Source: Formicarius rufipectus (Eukaryota > Chordata > Aves > Passeriformes > Formicariidae). From it: a stretch of 64,000 bases of DNA. This document shows, piece by piece, positions 24,717 to 35,505 of the stretch; the stretch's first letter is position 1; each line of letters opens with the position of its first letter. A program made the position numbers and the translations under genes. A model generated the notes under the pieces. The model was given only the letters and a program-made list of their open reading frames with translations. It ran no database searches and was not told where the DNA came from. The stretch covers positions 186,001 to 250,000 of the forward strand of contig VXAU01004024.1 of the NCBI GenBank assembly GCA_013399695.1. Direction: 5' to 3'.

Positions 24717-25315
24717 TGTGGTAGTTTTTCTGTAGGCCTTCCCTAGAAACCAATATACAAAACCAAGGAAGTATTCCTTATCATTCCCTTACGTAATCAG
24801 GTGTATAAAGACAGGAGGGAGTTTCCTGTCTGGCTCCTTCTCTCTCCTTCTCTCTCGCTTGTCGGGTGGACAGGGAGTCGGCAGTTCTCGGTGTTCAGGC
24901 CTCAGCTTCTCTCTCTGAGCTCGGGCCTGGCTGAGAGCTGTTGTCTCTGCCAACAGAGGGAAGGCACTCACTTCTCCTAAGGGAAGTTGGTGAGATCTTT
25001 CCTGTGTTATTGTTCTATTTAATGAATTCCTGGGATTTGATTGAGTGGGATTGTTTTTTTTTTACCCTTTTTGGTCCTTTTACCCCTTCCCCTTTTCCCC
25101 TTTTTCCTTTTGGGGGGTGTTTGGGATTGTTTGGGATTGCTGTATTATATGTACATAGTATTTAGCTGTATATATATAAAATATCTATAAATATATATAT
25201 ATTCCTTTACTAATTCTGCTTTATTTCTAGTTTTTTTCCTTTTGTCAGGAGTAGGGTGGGGAGAGCTACCCGGGTCACAGCTGTGTTTGGCGGGGAACTT
25301 AGCAAACCCGACACA
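24717..25315 (+). mobile_element. Solo LTR of ERVL type
   Basis: The element starts TGTGGTAG and ends CCGACACA. A perfect 5-bp direct repeat CTAAT flanks it at 24712-24716 and 25316-25320. Length is 599 bp. A TATAAA box lies at 24804-24809, followed by a C/T-rich segment, a T-rich low-complexity stretch (25050-25130) and an AT-rich run (25170-25205). No internal provirus sequence is attached. The intact duplication and clean termini support a single insertion followed by LTR-LTR recombination. Confidence 0.83.
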
Positions 25316-25320
25316 CTAAT

Positions 25321-27027
25321 GTCTTGAATAGAAACACCTCTAATCTTAAAATAAATTCATATGTCACCTCTTTGAAATGTAATTTCAGACCAGACACTTA
25401 AATGCTAAAACAAAATAGCTTATTTAAATAATTTTCCTCAGCTACCTTTTAGTACAGAGCTACTTAATTGATTGACCTCATGCTAATTGATTAGAAACAA
25501 TGTGAATTAACTTGCCAAATACTTTCTTTAACAGGAGGACATATCAGTTGAGTTTACAGGGTCAGCTTGGTAATAATTTACACACTAATTAGCAGCTGTG
25601 CAATGAAAAATGAAAAACATGAAGTATAACTGTCATATTGATAATGGAAGAAAAAAACCACATAAAACATCTTTAAATACATCACTGGGAGCATTAGTAT
25701 CAGCTTTTCTCTTTCTGTAACCACACCAGAGTTTGTATATTTCACTTCTGTAACACTTTCCTCTCTTACTATATACATTTTCAGTTATCAGTTTACTCAC
25801 AAGAGATACAAGATTATTATCAATGTGTTATTGTTATGTGTTAAATGCATTTATTTTTAGATCTTGTCCCCCTGTTCTCCTCACCTTGCCTGATTTTAAT
25901 ATTATTTGAGAAGCACATTTTGCTACATGACTTGTGGAGACCTGCTTATTTTGATAAGGGAAAAAAACTACTAAGATACTGGGAGATACACATGGTAATG
26001 ACTAGATCTGTTTAAAAGAAAGAAGTACTTAATGATATTTAGAGAAGTACATAGCTTATTTGACAGAACTATATTTCTATTCCTTCTTTGTGGATGTCTG
26101 TTCTGTGAAACATTACAGAAAGAGTTTAGACAGTATGCTTGCCCATATCAGAGTGGATTTACTGTGAACATGTCATCACTTCCAGTCACATGTTTCAGTC
26201 TTCCTTAGGTGAATGTTTTGTCCTAAAATGTATAATAAAATGGAAAGAGTGAAGCATCAAAGATCAGTAGACTACTGGAATATGCACATAAAGATGTGCA
26301 CAGACACACTTACCCATCTTATTCTGCAAGCTTCTAGCAGGCCTGAGACAACCAGTAAAAGGATCTTAGAACTGTGAGGCTTTGATCATCAATCAAAAAA
26401 TACAATCTATAAATTATGATCAGCAGTAGCATAAAGCATTAAGTGCAACCAAAGGATTTCAGAGCAGTACTGATGCCCAAATGGTTTTATAGACATAATT
26501 CACTGAATAGTTTTTTGAACAGCACATACTTTTCAAAACCCATTTTTCCACAGAAGATGCTAAGAAAAAAAAAATGGACTAATTAATCTAGTTTATACTT
26601 GCATTACTGCTGCTTGGCCAGAGGATTGAAGAGTCTTGGAAATAAAATGGTTCTGACCACTGGATGTCACTCTTGACTTAAACCTTGTTACATTAACAGT
26701 GTGTTTCTGGCAAAAAGAAATTTTGGGGGTTTCTATCACTATATCTAAGATTCAGCATGGTTAACCTTCACAGGGATGATTGAAGGTTGAAACTCCTGCT
26801 CTGCCAGCAAATTCCTGAATAATCTTACTTAAGTTTTTCCTGGATTTTGGCTCAGTTTCCCAATGTGCAAATCACTAGTAAAATGAAACCACACTTCTTT
26901 ATCCCTAGAGGATATTAAGAACTGATAATATAGAAGACCTGTTGCTGAGAAGCTCTGTGAAAATACTGTGACCAACACACATATAATCTAGGAAATAATT
27001 TTTAAAATAGTATGGTAGTGTATTGTA
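25321..27027. other. AT-rich unique sequence, nothing recognised
   Basis: No repeat family, gene or RNA feature could be supported. Confidence 0.45.
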
Positions 27028-27275
27028 TTATAGTACAGAATTATACAACTCAACAGGTTTGGGTGGAAAGGGACCTTGGAGATCCTCTAGTTCCAACATC
27101 CCTGCCATGGTCAGGGTTGCCTTCCACTGGACCAGGTTGATAAATGCTCCATCCAACCTGGCCTTCAATACTTCCAGGGATGAGACACCCACAATTTCTC
27201 TGGGTAACCTGTGCCAGTTCCACACCATCCACACAGTAAAACTTTGCTTATGTCTAATCTAAAACTACCCTACTA
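27028..27275 (-). mobile_element. 5'-truncated CR1 LINE 3' end
   Basis: Read on the minus strand this is the CR1 3' region. The degraded ORF2 end has a recognisable 'GTGG.GTCTCATCCCTGGA'-like segment, then the GGTTGGATGGAGCATT-like segment and the 3' UTR. The overlapping short frames on both strands are remnants or shadows of it. Confidence 0.85.
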
Positions 27276-27332
27276 CTACTGCAGTAATACTTTTCAGGAC
27301 CGTTTTAGTCCTCTTTTCAGTACTACTACTGT

Positions 27333-27555
27333 GATGTGTGATGGCTAGACTTTGCGAATGAAGATTTGGGACAAGCCTGTGCAGTGGATTTTTTAGGTGA
27401 GGCACAGTGTGTGTGGAACTGGCCCCATCTTTACTCCTGAGGTTCATCTGCCACGGCCTTGCAAGCTTGGACGGTGACAGCGAGGTCCCCAGGATTCGAA
27501 TCGGCATCCTCAGAGGAGGAGCTGCTCCACAGGCGGGGGCTTATAACACTCGGCC
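27333..27555 (-). mobile_element. tRNA-headed SINE, copy 3 (5'-truncated)
   Basis: Same family as the copy at 28.75 kb but shorter. It lacks the first bases of the tRNA-like head: the plus strand breaks off right after CACTCGGCC. The B box is GGATTCGAATC-like on the plus strand. The tail is not TTG but GATGTGTGAT. Flanks TACTACTGT (27324-27332) and TATTACTGT (27556-27564) agree at eight of nine positions and are a candidate target-site duplication. Several small deletions make this the most decayed copy. Confidence 0.82.
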
Positions 27556-27677
27556 TATTACTGTACTATACTGTAAGCAACATGCATTCTTGGACAGAAA
27601 AGAATGTTTTACCCAGTTTTACTAAGGGTAAATATTTATAATTAAAAATTACATGTTTCATGAGATAATGTTGGTGT

Positions 27678-27738
27678 ATTTTTTTTTGTTTGGTTTAGAT
27701 TTTTTTTTGTTTCTTTGGGGTTTTTTGTTTTGTTTTTG
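27678..27738. repeat. T/G-rich low-complexity tract
   Basis: Irregular T8-GTTTGG and TTTTGTTT units, the plus-strand complement of the A/C-rich tract type. Confidence 0.85.
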
Positions 27739-27949
27739 AAGTTCCAATGGTCATCAAATATTTGAATATTGAAAATAAAAATCTCTATCATATTCAATTT
27801 CAATCACTTCATTAAAATGTGTTTGAAAACTTAGTGATCTCAAAGCCACTGTAGAATTTTCTTGAGCTTCAGAAATGTCTACTTACTGGACATTCTTGGA
27901 GAACTTCTCTGAGGAGATTTCTAGAGTGATGTCCCACTAGCTTCGGAAC

Positions 27950-28640
27950 TTCTGTTTCAGGACAGTTTTGGATTGCTAATCAGCAGCAGGTGGGCCCTAA
28001 GCAGGAGTGAGCCCCCTTTGTTCTTGCAATATCAAGAACGACCTCCTTCTCTTTGTCAAGCCTTAATTTTCACACATTTTTAGACTACCTTGCATGCTAG
28101 AAGTCCATTGCTTAGCTGATTTTTTTTTCCTTAAAGAATACAGGTTTTCTTTCTGCGTCTGATCTCCACAAACACAAAGAAGACATGGGAAAATCAGGTG
28201 GGGATCACCCCTGATCACCCCTCCAAGAGCCCTTGACTGGGCTCCCCAAGTGAGTATAGCAGAGCAGGCTGCCCCATCAGCAATGCTGGAGTCAACTGTC
28301 ACTGCAACCTCACTGATGCTGTGGGGCTATGCCCAACAGAGCCAAGGGGCTTTATGTTGGGAAGAGTGTTTTGGGCTTGTAAAAGATTTGTTACAGGATG
28401 TTCAGGGGAAGAATCAGGAAAGATCATGGTGGATAGGAGAGAAATAAGCATGGGGGAAAGTCAAAAGGGTATGCAGCAGAGACTGAATAAAAGGAGATAA
28501 AACGGGCCACTGATGTGCAAACAAGCCTGGTCAGTACACTTATCTGATCTGTACTGTGCTTGATCAGTGCAGCCTGCCTTGTCTTCTCATTAAATCCCAT
28601 TTCTAACTGTTCCCTGGGCAAGGGACACTATTCTGCATCA
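27950..28640 (+). mobile_element. Possible LTR-like element, ends not defined
   Basis: This block has higher GC than its surroundings. It carries AATAAAAGG and GATAAAACGGG (about 28485-28507), which could be a core promoter, and ATTAAA (about 28589), which could be a polyadenylation signal shortly downstream. That arrangement recalls class II avian LTRs. I could not find termini with a target-site duplication, so this may instead be an older repeat or unique sequence. Frames of 65-79 residues inside it have no recognisable domain. Confidence 0.3.
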
Positions 28641-28749
28641 GTGTGTACAGCAATCTACATGCCAAATAACTAATAGTTTTCTTCATGTCAAATGCTCACA
28701 CTTCATTTGAGAGCATTAAAAGATATACTAGATATAAAGACAGAACTCT

Positions 28750-28987
28750 TGTTGTTGGCTGGACTTCGCGAACGAAGATCCTGGGATAAGCCTGCGCAAT
28801 GGATTTTTTAGGTGAGGCACAGGGTGCGCAGAACTGGCCCCACTCCCTTTACTCCTGAGGCTCATCTTGCCACCGCCGAGCACGCTTGGACAGCGACAGC
28901 GAGTTCCTCCAGGATTTGAACCAGCGTCCTCAGAGGAGGAGCCGGCTCCACAGGCGGGGGCCTACGCCACTCGGCCAACGCCCGCCG
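28750..28987 (-). mobile_element. tRNA-headed SINE, copy 4 (best preserved)
   Basis: A perfect 12-bp target-site duplication AGACAGAACTCT lies at 28738-28749 and 28988-28999, giving a 238-bp element. The A box is TGGCCGAGTGG (complement of 28967-28977), identical to that of many Leu and Ser tRNAs. The B box is GGTTCAAATCC (complement of 28912-28922). The 3' end has a perfect CTTCG/CGAAG stem with a TTCG loop (complement of 28764-28777), then CCAGCC and two to three AAC units. This copy is the best reference for the family. Confidence 0.93.
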
Positions 28988-28999
28988 AGACAGAACTCT

Positions 29000-29750
29000 A
29001 ACACTGGTTAGAGCTGCTTTTCAAATAGCCAGTTGTCCTTCAGCATTCAGTATCTTCTAGTTCCTGCTTAGGGCAAACATATTGAACAATGTGAAATTAA
29101 CTGTAGCAATGGCCTAAAATATGACCTAGCCTTTCCTAGCAAACACACTGCAAGTGGTGATGACTCAGTTAAACACACTGGTTAATAAGAAACCTTGTGT
29201 AGGCTAAATGACCAAACTCATAGCAACTAGAACCATGGAAAATGGACAGGAAGCCAGAGGTTAAGGGAAACAAGTGGAACTAACTACTGGTTTTGTTATG
29301 GACTTAACACATAGTAATAACAAACATTTAAGTCTGTCACCTTGTATTTCTCATTTCAACAGAAAATTCTATTTAAATTTCTTTCCAAAATACTACCAGC
29401 CCTACTTTTCTGATGGCAATGTCTCAATGCTGGCTCTGAAATGAAAATATTAATACATCGTATTCACACTAGTCTTCTGTTAATTGAAGACTCAGTAGTT
29501 TGAACTTCTCCATTTCCTGTTTGTTCACTCTCTTCTCTCGAAGTGCAGGAATTCTATTATGTGCGTAAACTGATCATTTCCTGTGCAGCCTTAGTAAGCA
29601 GTCTAGTGGCTTACAGATGGAATAGCAGAGAATTCCCATAATGGCATGTTTCCATTAAGAACACATTTAAATTCTGTCAGTTTGAGTCTTCAAACCCCTG
29701 GGCAAGGAGATCTGCTTGCAAATTTAACATTGGAGGCAATAATAATATAA
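29000..29750. other. unique sequence, nothing recognised
   Basis: No gene or repeat seen. Confidence 0.45.
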
Positions 29751-29830
29751 CAAAAAAAAAGAGAATAAAAACAAAATAAACCAAACCAAAACAAAAAACA
29801 ACCAAACCAAAACAAAAACAGAAAGAAAAA
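29751..29830. repeat. A/C-rich tract
   Basis: Irregular AACCAAAACAAAA units almost without G or T. Phe/Trp-rich minus frames come from it. Confidence 0.88.
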
Positions 29831-32279
29831 TAGGATAAAGTCCTCATATCCATACAGAAAAAAAAAACAGTACAAGCTGCAGGATACTGCCATAGATGGT
29901 GTATGTTTTTTTCTGTGTTTTCTAGCTCCTACAGGATCCCAACAAGTGGAAAACATGAAAAGCCACTGCCATCAGTCAGATCAAGTATTCCAAAGCATGC
30001 ATTGCCTTTCCATTTCCTTATAGATCTGCAGTGTGAGGTACCTTGACACAGTTAAATCTATAGAAAACTGCCTGTAAAACTTGTTCATTTATACTTGTGT
30101 TGCAGTGTGAAGCAGATAACTCAAACATGAGGATGATGTACCGAAGCATCCATATCCAACTCTATGTGTGACCTCTGCATTGGATCACAGCATTATGTTA
30201 ACTTGTGTGACAGCTCTGAAGATGTTATGCCTTTTCCATATAAAAATGCTATTATAGAAATAAAGGGAATCTTAGTGCTAACTGCCCCTTCTGTCCTTCT
30301 AAGTGAAAGCAAACTTTGCGTTTGATAACTATCATAAATCAAATTATCTGTATACGAATCATCCTCTATTTGCTAACTGTGTTCACCACACCTCTCATCT
30401 CTTTCTGACTGAATAAAAGATGGAATTTGCCATATGCTGCACGTTGAGAATTTAATGGTTGTGGCTTGTACCATGAAATTTAATTTTAAATAATTATTAT
30501 ATACATACCAACTGTGGAAATGAGAAAGTCGTAAACAGATCATGTATAAATCTGTGTTAAAATTTAAGCACTAAACTGAGATGTGACATGAGCTGAACTG
30601 CTAAGCTGGAGTTAGAAATTACTGAAATGGTTATTGGAGGAGATATAAAATGCATTTGGTATTTCTACATATGAGTACACCTGTATTTAGTGAATTCTGT
30701 CTTTTTCACTGCCAGCTTCTAAATGAGCTATATTGATTTTGGACTTCTTTATTTGATATTAGTAGGAGGCATGAAAACAGAATGGGAAAAGAAGCAAGAT
30801 CAGAGTGTGTATAAGGATTTAGATTCACAAGATTTGCTTTCCAACTAACACCATGTTAAAATGAAATCTAATTAATTTAATACTTCTGTTGCTAACATCT
30901 GATTTTAATTCTTTCAAGAATGTAATAAAGGATGGCTTTATATAAAGCAAAGTACTTTTAACTGGCTTCAAGTAAAATGCATTAAGCACAAGATACTTCT
31001 TATTTAAAAAGCACTTTTTAGAAGATATTACTTCTGAAAGGTAATTTGTACTGTATCTTATTTTCAGGAAGAAAACGCATCCATGTGCCATTTTCTTTAG
31101 ATCTCTAATTCTCCTGATAAAAAATATCAAATAAATAGCCACAAGGAACAATATTTTGCTCAAAGGCAAAACTGATTATTGCAATCATCCTCATCATAAG
31201 AAGCCACCAAATGAACAACATTAGAAACAAAGTTTACATTAGCGTATTAAGCACTTTCCCCCTTCGCACGCTGAGAAAGCCAGTATTCTGGCATGGCCTA
31301 AGAAGGCTACATTTTGACTACTGGAGCGAAAGAATTTACTTGTCGTATCAGTGAACTCCTGTATTATGTCATAAAATTCAGTGGCAAATACCAGATCCAT
31401 CAAGGTTTCATGCATTCAGAACAAACCTTGTGCACATGGTTATCATTCTATTCGATGTCAACCACTTGTGTGTTTGTACTACAACAGTGCTCTCTCTTTC
31501 ACGCTGGATGAAACTTAAGTTGTGCCTCCATCGCAGCAGTATCACTATGGCATGAATCCTGGCTAAGAGTAGGGTGAAAACTCAGAATAGCACTCATATA
31601 TAGGTGAAAAAAATATTTTCTTATTCTTGGTGGGAAGGATATAACTCAGTCCACCTTCCTGGTACTATTACTCTTTCTTTTTTTATTCATTTATTTTTAA
31701 AATCTGAAGCAGTATTCTGGGTCCCAACTCCATCATTCCATAATCTCAGCTCAAGCCTGGGGAGGCTGCACTGGCAGAAACTCACTAACACATGGAAGAG
31801 GCTCTGCCTATCCCTGTCAGTCATCTCTTACTGCTGGTTTTCACTATCCTTTTGAAGCTACTTCTTTCACTTCAAAACCTTAGAGTTCTAAATTTTTTCA
31901 AGTCAGAAAGACAGAAGACACTTTGACATCTGCAGCTTTCAATACATCAGTAGGAAAATGAAATGAAAAATTAATCATGAAGAAACTGTAATGTTATTTT
32001 AAAAATAATAAATTCCAGTTACAGGAAAATTCAGCCTTTTAACACATAGCTATTTTTCTGTCATACGCACAAGAATGGTTTATGAAAATCAGTAGATACC
32101 CATTTTCTTCTCTCTTGAATAAGACTACAAATGGAGAAACAGGAATGTATCTTTGATGATGTCTGAGAGTGTCACAGATTTTCACAATTTTCACAAGACC
32201 TGTAAATCAGCAGTTGCATTACCTGTCTGCCAGAGGCAGATTTATGCCAACACATGTTTTATTTTGGGCACCCAAATGA
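29831..32279. other. AT-rich unique sequence, nothing recognised
   Basis: A 114-residue minus-strand frame at 30825-31169 is Lys-, Ile- and Phe-rich with no recognisable motif and lies in very AT-rich DNA, so I do not call it a gene. Confidence 0.45.
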
Positions 32280-32369
32280 GGAAACATTATGGTTTGCTTT
32301 TTGGTTTTGTTTGCTTTTGTTTTGGGGGAGTTTGTCTGGTTTGGTTTGGCTTGGGTTTTTTTTTGTTTT
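32280..32369. repeat. G/T-rich degenerate tract leading into a minisatellite
   Basis: TTTGGTTTTG- and GGTTTGG-type words precede the ordered 22-bp array. The array probably grew out of this tract. Confidence 0.8.
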
Positions 32370-32544
32370 GTTTCTTTTTTTTTTTTTTTTTGTTTCTTTT
32401 TTTTTTTTTTTTTGTTTCTTTTTTTTTTTTTTTTTGTTTCTTTTTTTTTTTTTTTTTGTTTCTTTTTTTTTTTTTTTTTGTTTCTTTTTTTTTTTTTTTT
32501 TGTTTCTTTTTTTTTTTTTTTTTGTTTCTTTTTTTTTTTTTTTT
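32370..32544. repeat. 22-bp T-rich minisatellite, eight units
   Basis: GTTTC followed by T17 recurs at 32370, 32392, 32414, 32436, 32458, 32480, 32502 and 32524 with an exact 22-bp period and no substitution. The last unit is one base short. The long Phe-rich (plus) and Lys-rich (minus) frames here are products of the array. Perfect homogeneity implies recent expansion or an assembly effect. Confidence 0.97.
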
Positions 32545-34100
32545 AAGAACACTTGACATTACAGTGAGAGCTTTGCTATTTAAAAAAAAATACGTTTCCC
32601 TTGATTGCAGCTGCAAGGGTTTCATATCTCTGCCTCACAGAGCCTAGATTTTCAAGGCAGGTAGAAGGATTCTGTTCAGGATTAGCATCCCAAACATCTG
32701 CATCCACAGGAAGCCAACAGATAGTCTCCCTGACTTAGAATAATATTCTTAGTTCCACAGAGTGCAGGTGTGAAAGAGAAAGTCATAGCAAGAAGGTACT
32801 GTTGGAATTTATAACATATTCAATACCAATTACCGTTTTCCAGTAGGAAATAACATTCCCTCTTCATATACAAAGAATTCTTTTGTACTTTGAGTAAAGA
32901 AAGCAAGTAGTAATTCAGTAATTCATTGATCCAATGATGCCTGATGAAACCCCATTAGACACTTATTGTATTAAGTGTATTTTCATACAACTTAGTAAAT
33001 GGACTCTTGTCTCAGTGAGTATATAGTCAAGACCTTTTCAAATGAGCCCAGAGTGAATAAACTGTATTAATTGGAAATTTCATGAAAAATACCAATTATC
33101 TGCTGTTGAGGACTCTGGCATGTTTTCCCTAGTCAACATCTGTGTTGTTAGACTAAAATTTTCTTTGAGACACAAACTACTTTTATGCCTTATGCAATAT
33201 TGTTCATGCTTAGCAAATAAACAATATATGTTCTACTGATTCACTACTGGAAAGTAGCTGTCATCTACTAGAGGAATTTTTTTCCTCTCTGGTTTTAAAT
33301 AGCATTATAGAAGGAAGTAAGATTGAGCTGTTGATATTTCCTAGAAGAACCATTTTCAGTTCTTTATTGTGATATTTTCAGTTCATATTTCAGGTCTTGC
33401 TTATAACAGGGAAATGGCTCATTTTCAACTGCATTAGGCCCATTTAGCTAGACCAATGCAACTGAAAAGCTAAAAAAAATGGTAACCTAGACACAGTTCA
33501 AGTCCATTATACTCCTTCTTTTATTTTTTTTTTGCTATCTTTCAGAATTTAAAAAAAAAAATCAGACAAATGTCATGTGACCAGTCAACAGAAAAAAGTC
33601 CTTATTTTTTTGCTCTCACATTTTGCAAAAACCAAAAGGAACAGAATTTTTGTTAGGCATAGAATAGAAATTAATTTCTGCCATCATAAATTTTGCATAG
33701 GCAATTAAGTTATCCTTGAGAACTGAGTCTAGAGGGACAAATCTCCAAACTCCAGAAGCTTGGGATTTTTCTTTATGGGCAGAATAATTAATACATCTAT
33801 TCCTGTTGGGAATGGGATTATGACCAAAGTGATCAACACATTTGTGAAAGCACAAACATGAGAGAGCTACTGACTATAGCCTGGGGATGAAGGCATTTTA
33901 TTCAATGTTATTTTAAGACAAATTAGGCAAGCTGACAAACCATTGTGCCTTGTGTTGGTACATAGAGTCCTCAGTAACTTCTTCAGCTCTGTGGGTCATA
34001 GGAGGTACGGGAAAGACAAGGAAAGCAATTAAATTGTATTTGGTACTTTACTACGTTCTACAGGCAGGCACTGACACAATCTGTTTTTTGCAATGTTTTA
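32545..34100. other. AT-rich unique sequence, nothing recognised
   Basis: No repeat or gene seen. Confidence 0.45.
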
Positions 34101-34171
34101 TGTATATACATATATATGTATATATGTGTGTGTGTGTATTTATATATATATATATACACACATACATACTC
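34101..34171. repeat. Compound (TA)n/(TG)n microsatellite
   Basis: Alternating TA, ATGTAT and TGTG blocks end in CACACATACATAC. Confidence 0.93.
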
Positions 34172-35385
34172 ATACAGAAATATCATGTTTTCTATATCAC
34201 AAAACTTACATACACCCACACGAAATTCAAAGGCTAATAATTTTGTTCAAAACTGATTTATAAGAACTACATTAGAGGAAACCAGATAGGAAGAAGTTGA
34301 ACTTAGCTGTTGAAGAAAGTTCCGTAATGATCCAAACTGAATTTGAGACAGAAGTTGCTACTCCTGGTATTTCTCTTTTTGTTCTTTTCATTGCTATAAA
34401 TTACAATATAAGAATAAAAGATTTTACTGGTGCCTACCCTAAAAAAGTGTCCATGACCTGGAAAAATCACGGAATCCACAGGAAAAAAAAACACCAAAAC
34501 TTTTCCTTCCATATACTCTATAAACTGATACAAAATTTAAAACTCAGGGTGGTACTTGCACATATATCATAAGGAGCAGCTAGCAGTCCTTAGTCTGGTT
34601 TACTTTGTCCAAATTCAAAGTCGATTGAATAAAGTTGGATATAAGATCTTGTAGAAATCTGTATGGTACACTCAGGACAAGTGAACTATTTATATCACTA
34701 GACAGTTTGAAACCTCTGCATGGCACAAGCCAGCACATAAACAGCAACACCAGCGAGGCTGGAGCATAGTTAGTACTACATAGGTCTGACAGCCTAGCAG
34801 GCAGTTTCAGACTAACAATAATCACAGGAAATCCACGTTTTTACTTCCTGGGGAAAAAGAAAATCCTGGAAATCAAAAATCTGTAGAGAAGAATAATACA
34901 ATTCACTAGACCACCACAATGAAATAATAAATATAGAGATAAAAAAATGTGGACTTTTGTGCAAAATTCTCCACATTTGTTGGACTTTGAGGTGGCAATA
35001 ATATTTCAGTGTTTTGGTTTGTTTTAAAGGGGAAAGCCTTCAGTCATAGGATGATACACATACTAGAATAAACACACCCTATAATCACAAAAGTTGTATT
35101 CTTATGCAAGATATGTTATTTTACAAATATCAATTTTGTTTAAATAGTTCACTGTATTTCCCAATTGTACTTAATTTCATTTCTAAAGTTGTGATTGCAT
35201 TTATCTGTTTGTTTGTTTGTTTTCTTCTTTCCCATATTGCTAAGAGGGAAAAGCATACTTTGAAACCATCAAAAGGAAAATGCAAGCTGAATCGGACACG
35301 ATTTCCAACAATTTCCAGGTTTGCCATGACAGCAACAGCCCCTTACATTTAAAAATAAGCAAGTACATTGTAGTGGAGGCAAAAA
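34172..35385. other. unique sequence, nothing recognised
   Basis: Short frames only. A small GTTT run lies at about 35206-35222. Confidence 0.45.
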
Positions 35386-35505
35386 AGTCAAAACCAGAAC
35401 ACCAAAAAGAATCCAAACAATCCCCCTCCCAAAAACAAAACCCAAACTAAAACCCTCAAAAAACCCAAACAAACAAAATAAACCCCACCCAAAAAGAAGA
35501 AAGGA
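35386..35505. repeat. A/C-rich tract
   Basis: Irregular AAACCC and CAAAA units with very little G or T. Confidence 0.88.

Noticed and set aside
28912..28987. Genuine tRNA gene
   Set aside because: A and B boxes are present, but the acceptor stem does not pair, the same sequence recurs with a common non-tRNA body and it has target-site duplications. It is a SINE head.
32153..32647. 164-residue Phe-rich frame and Lys-rich minus frames
   Set aside because: They are translations of the T-rich minisatellite.
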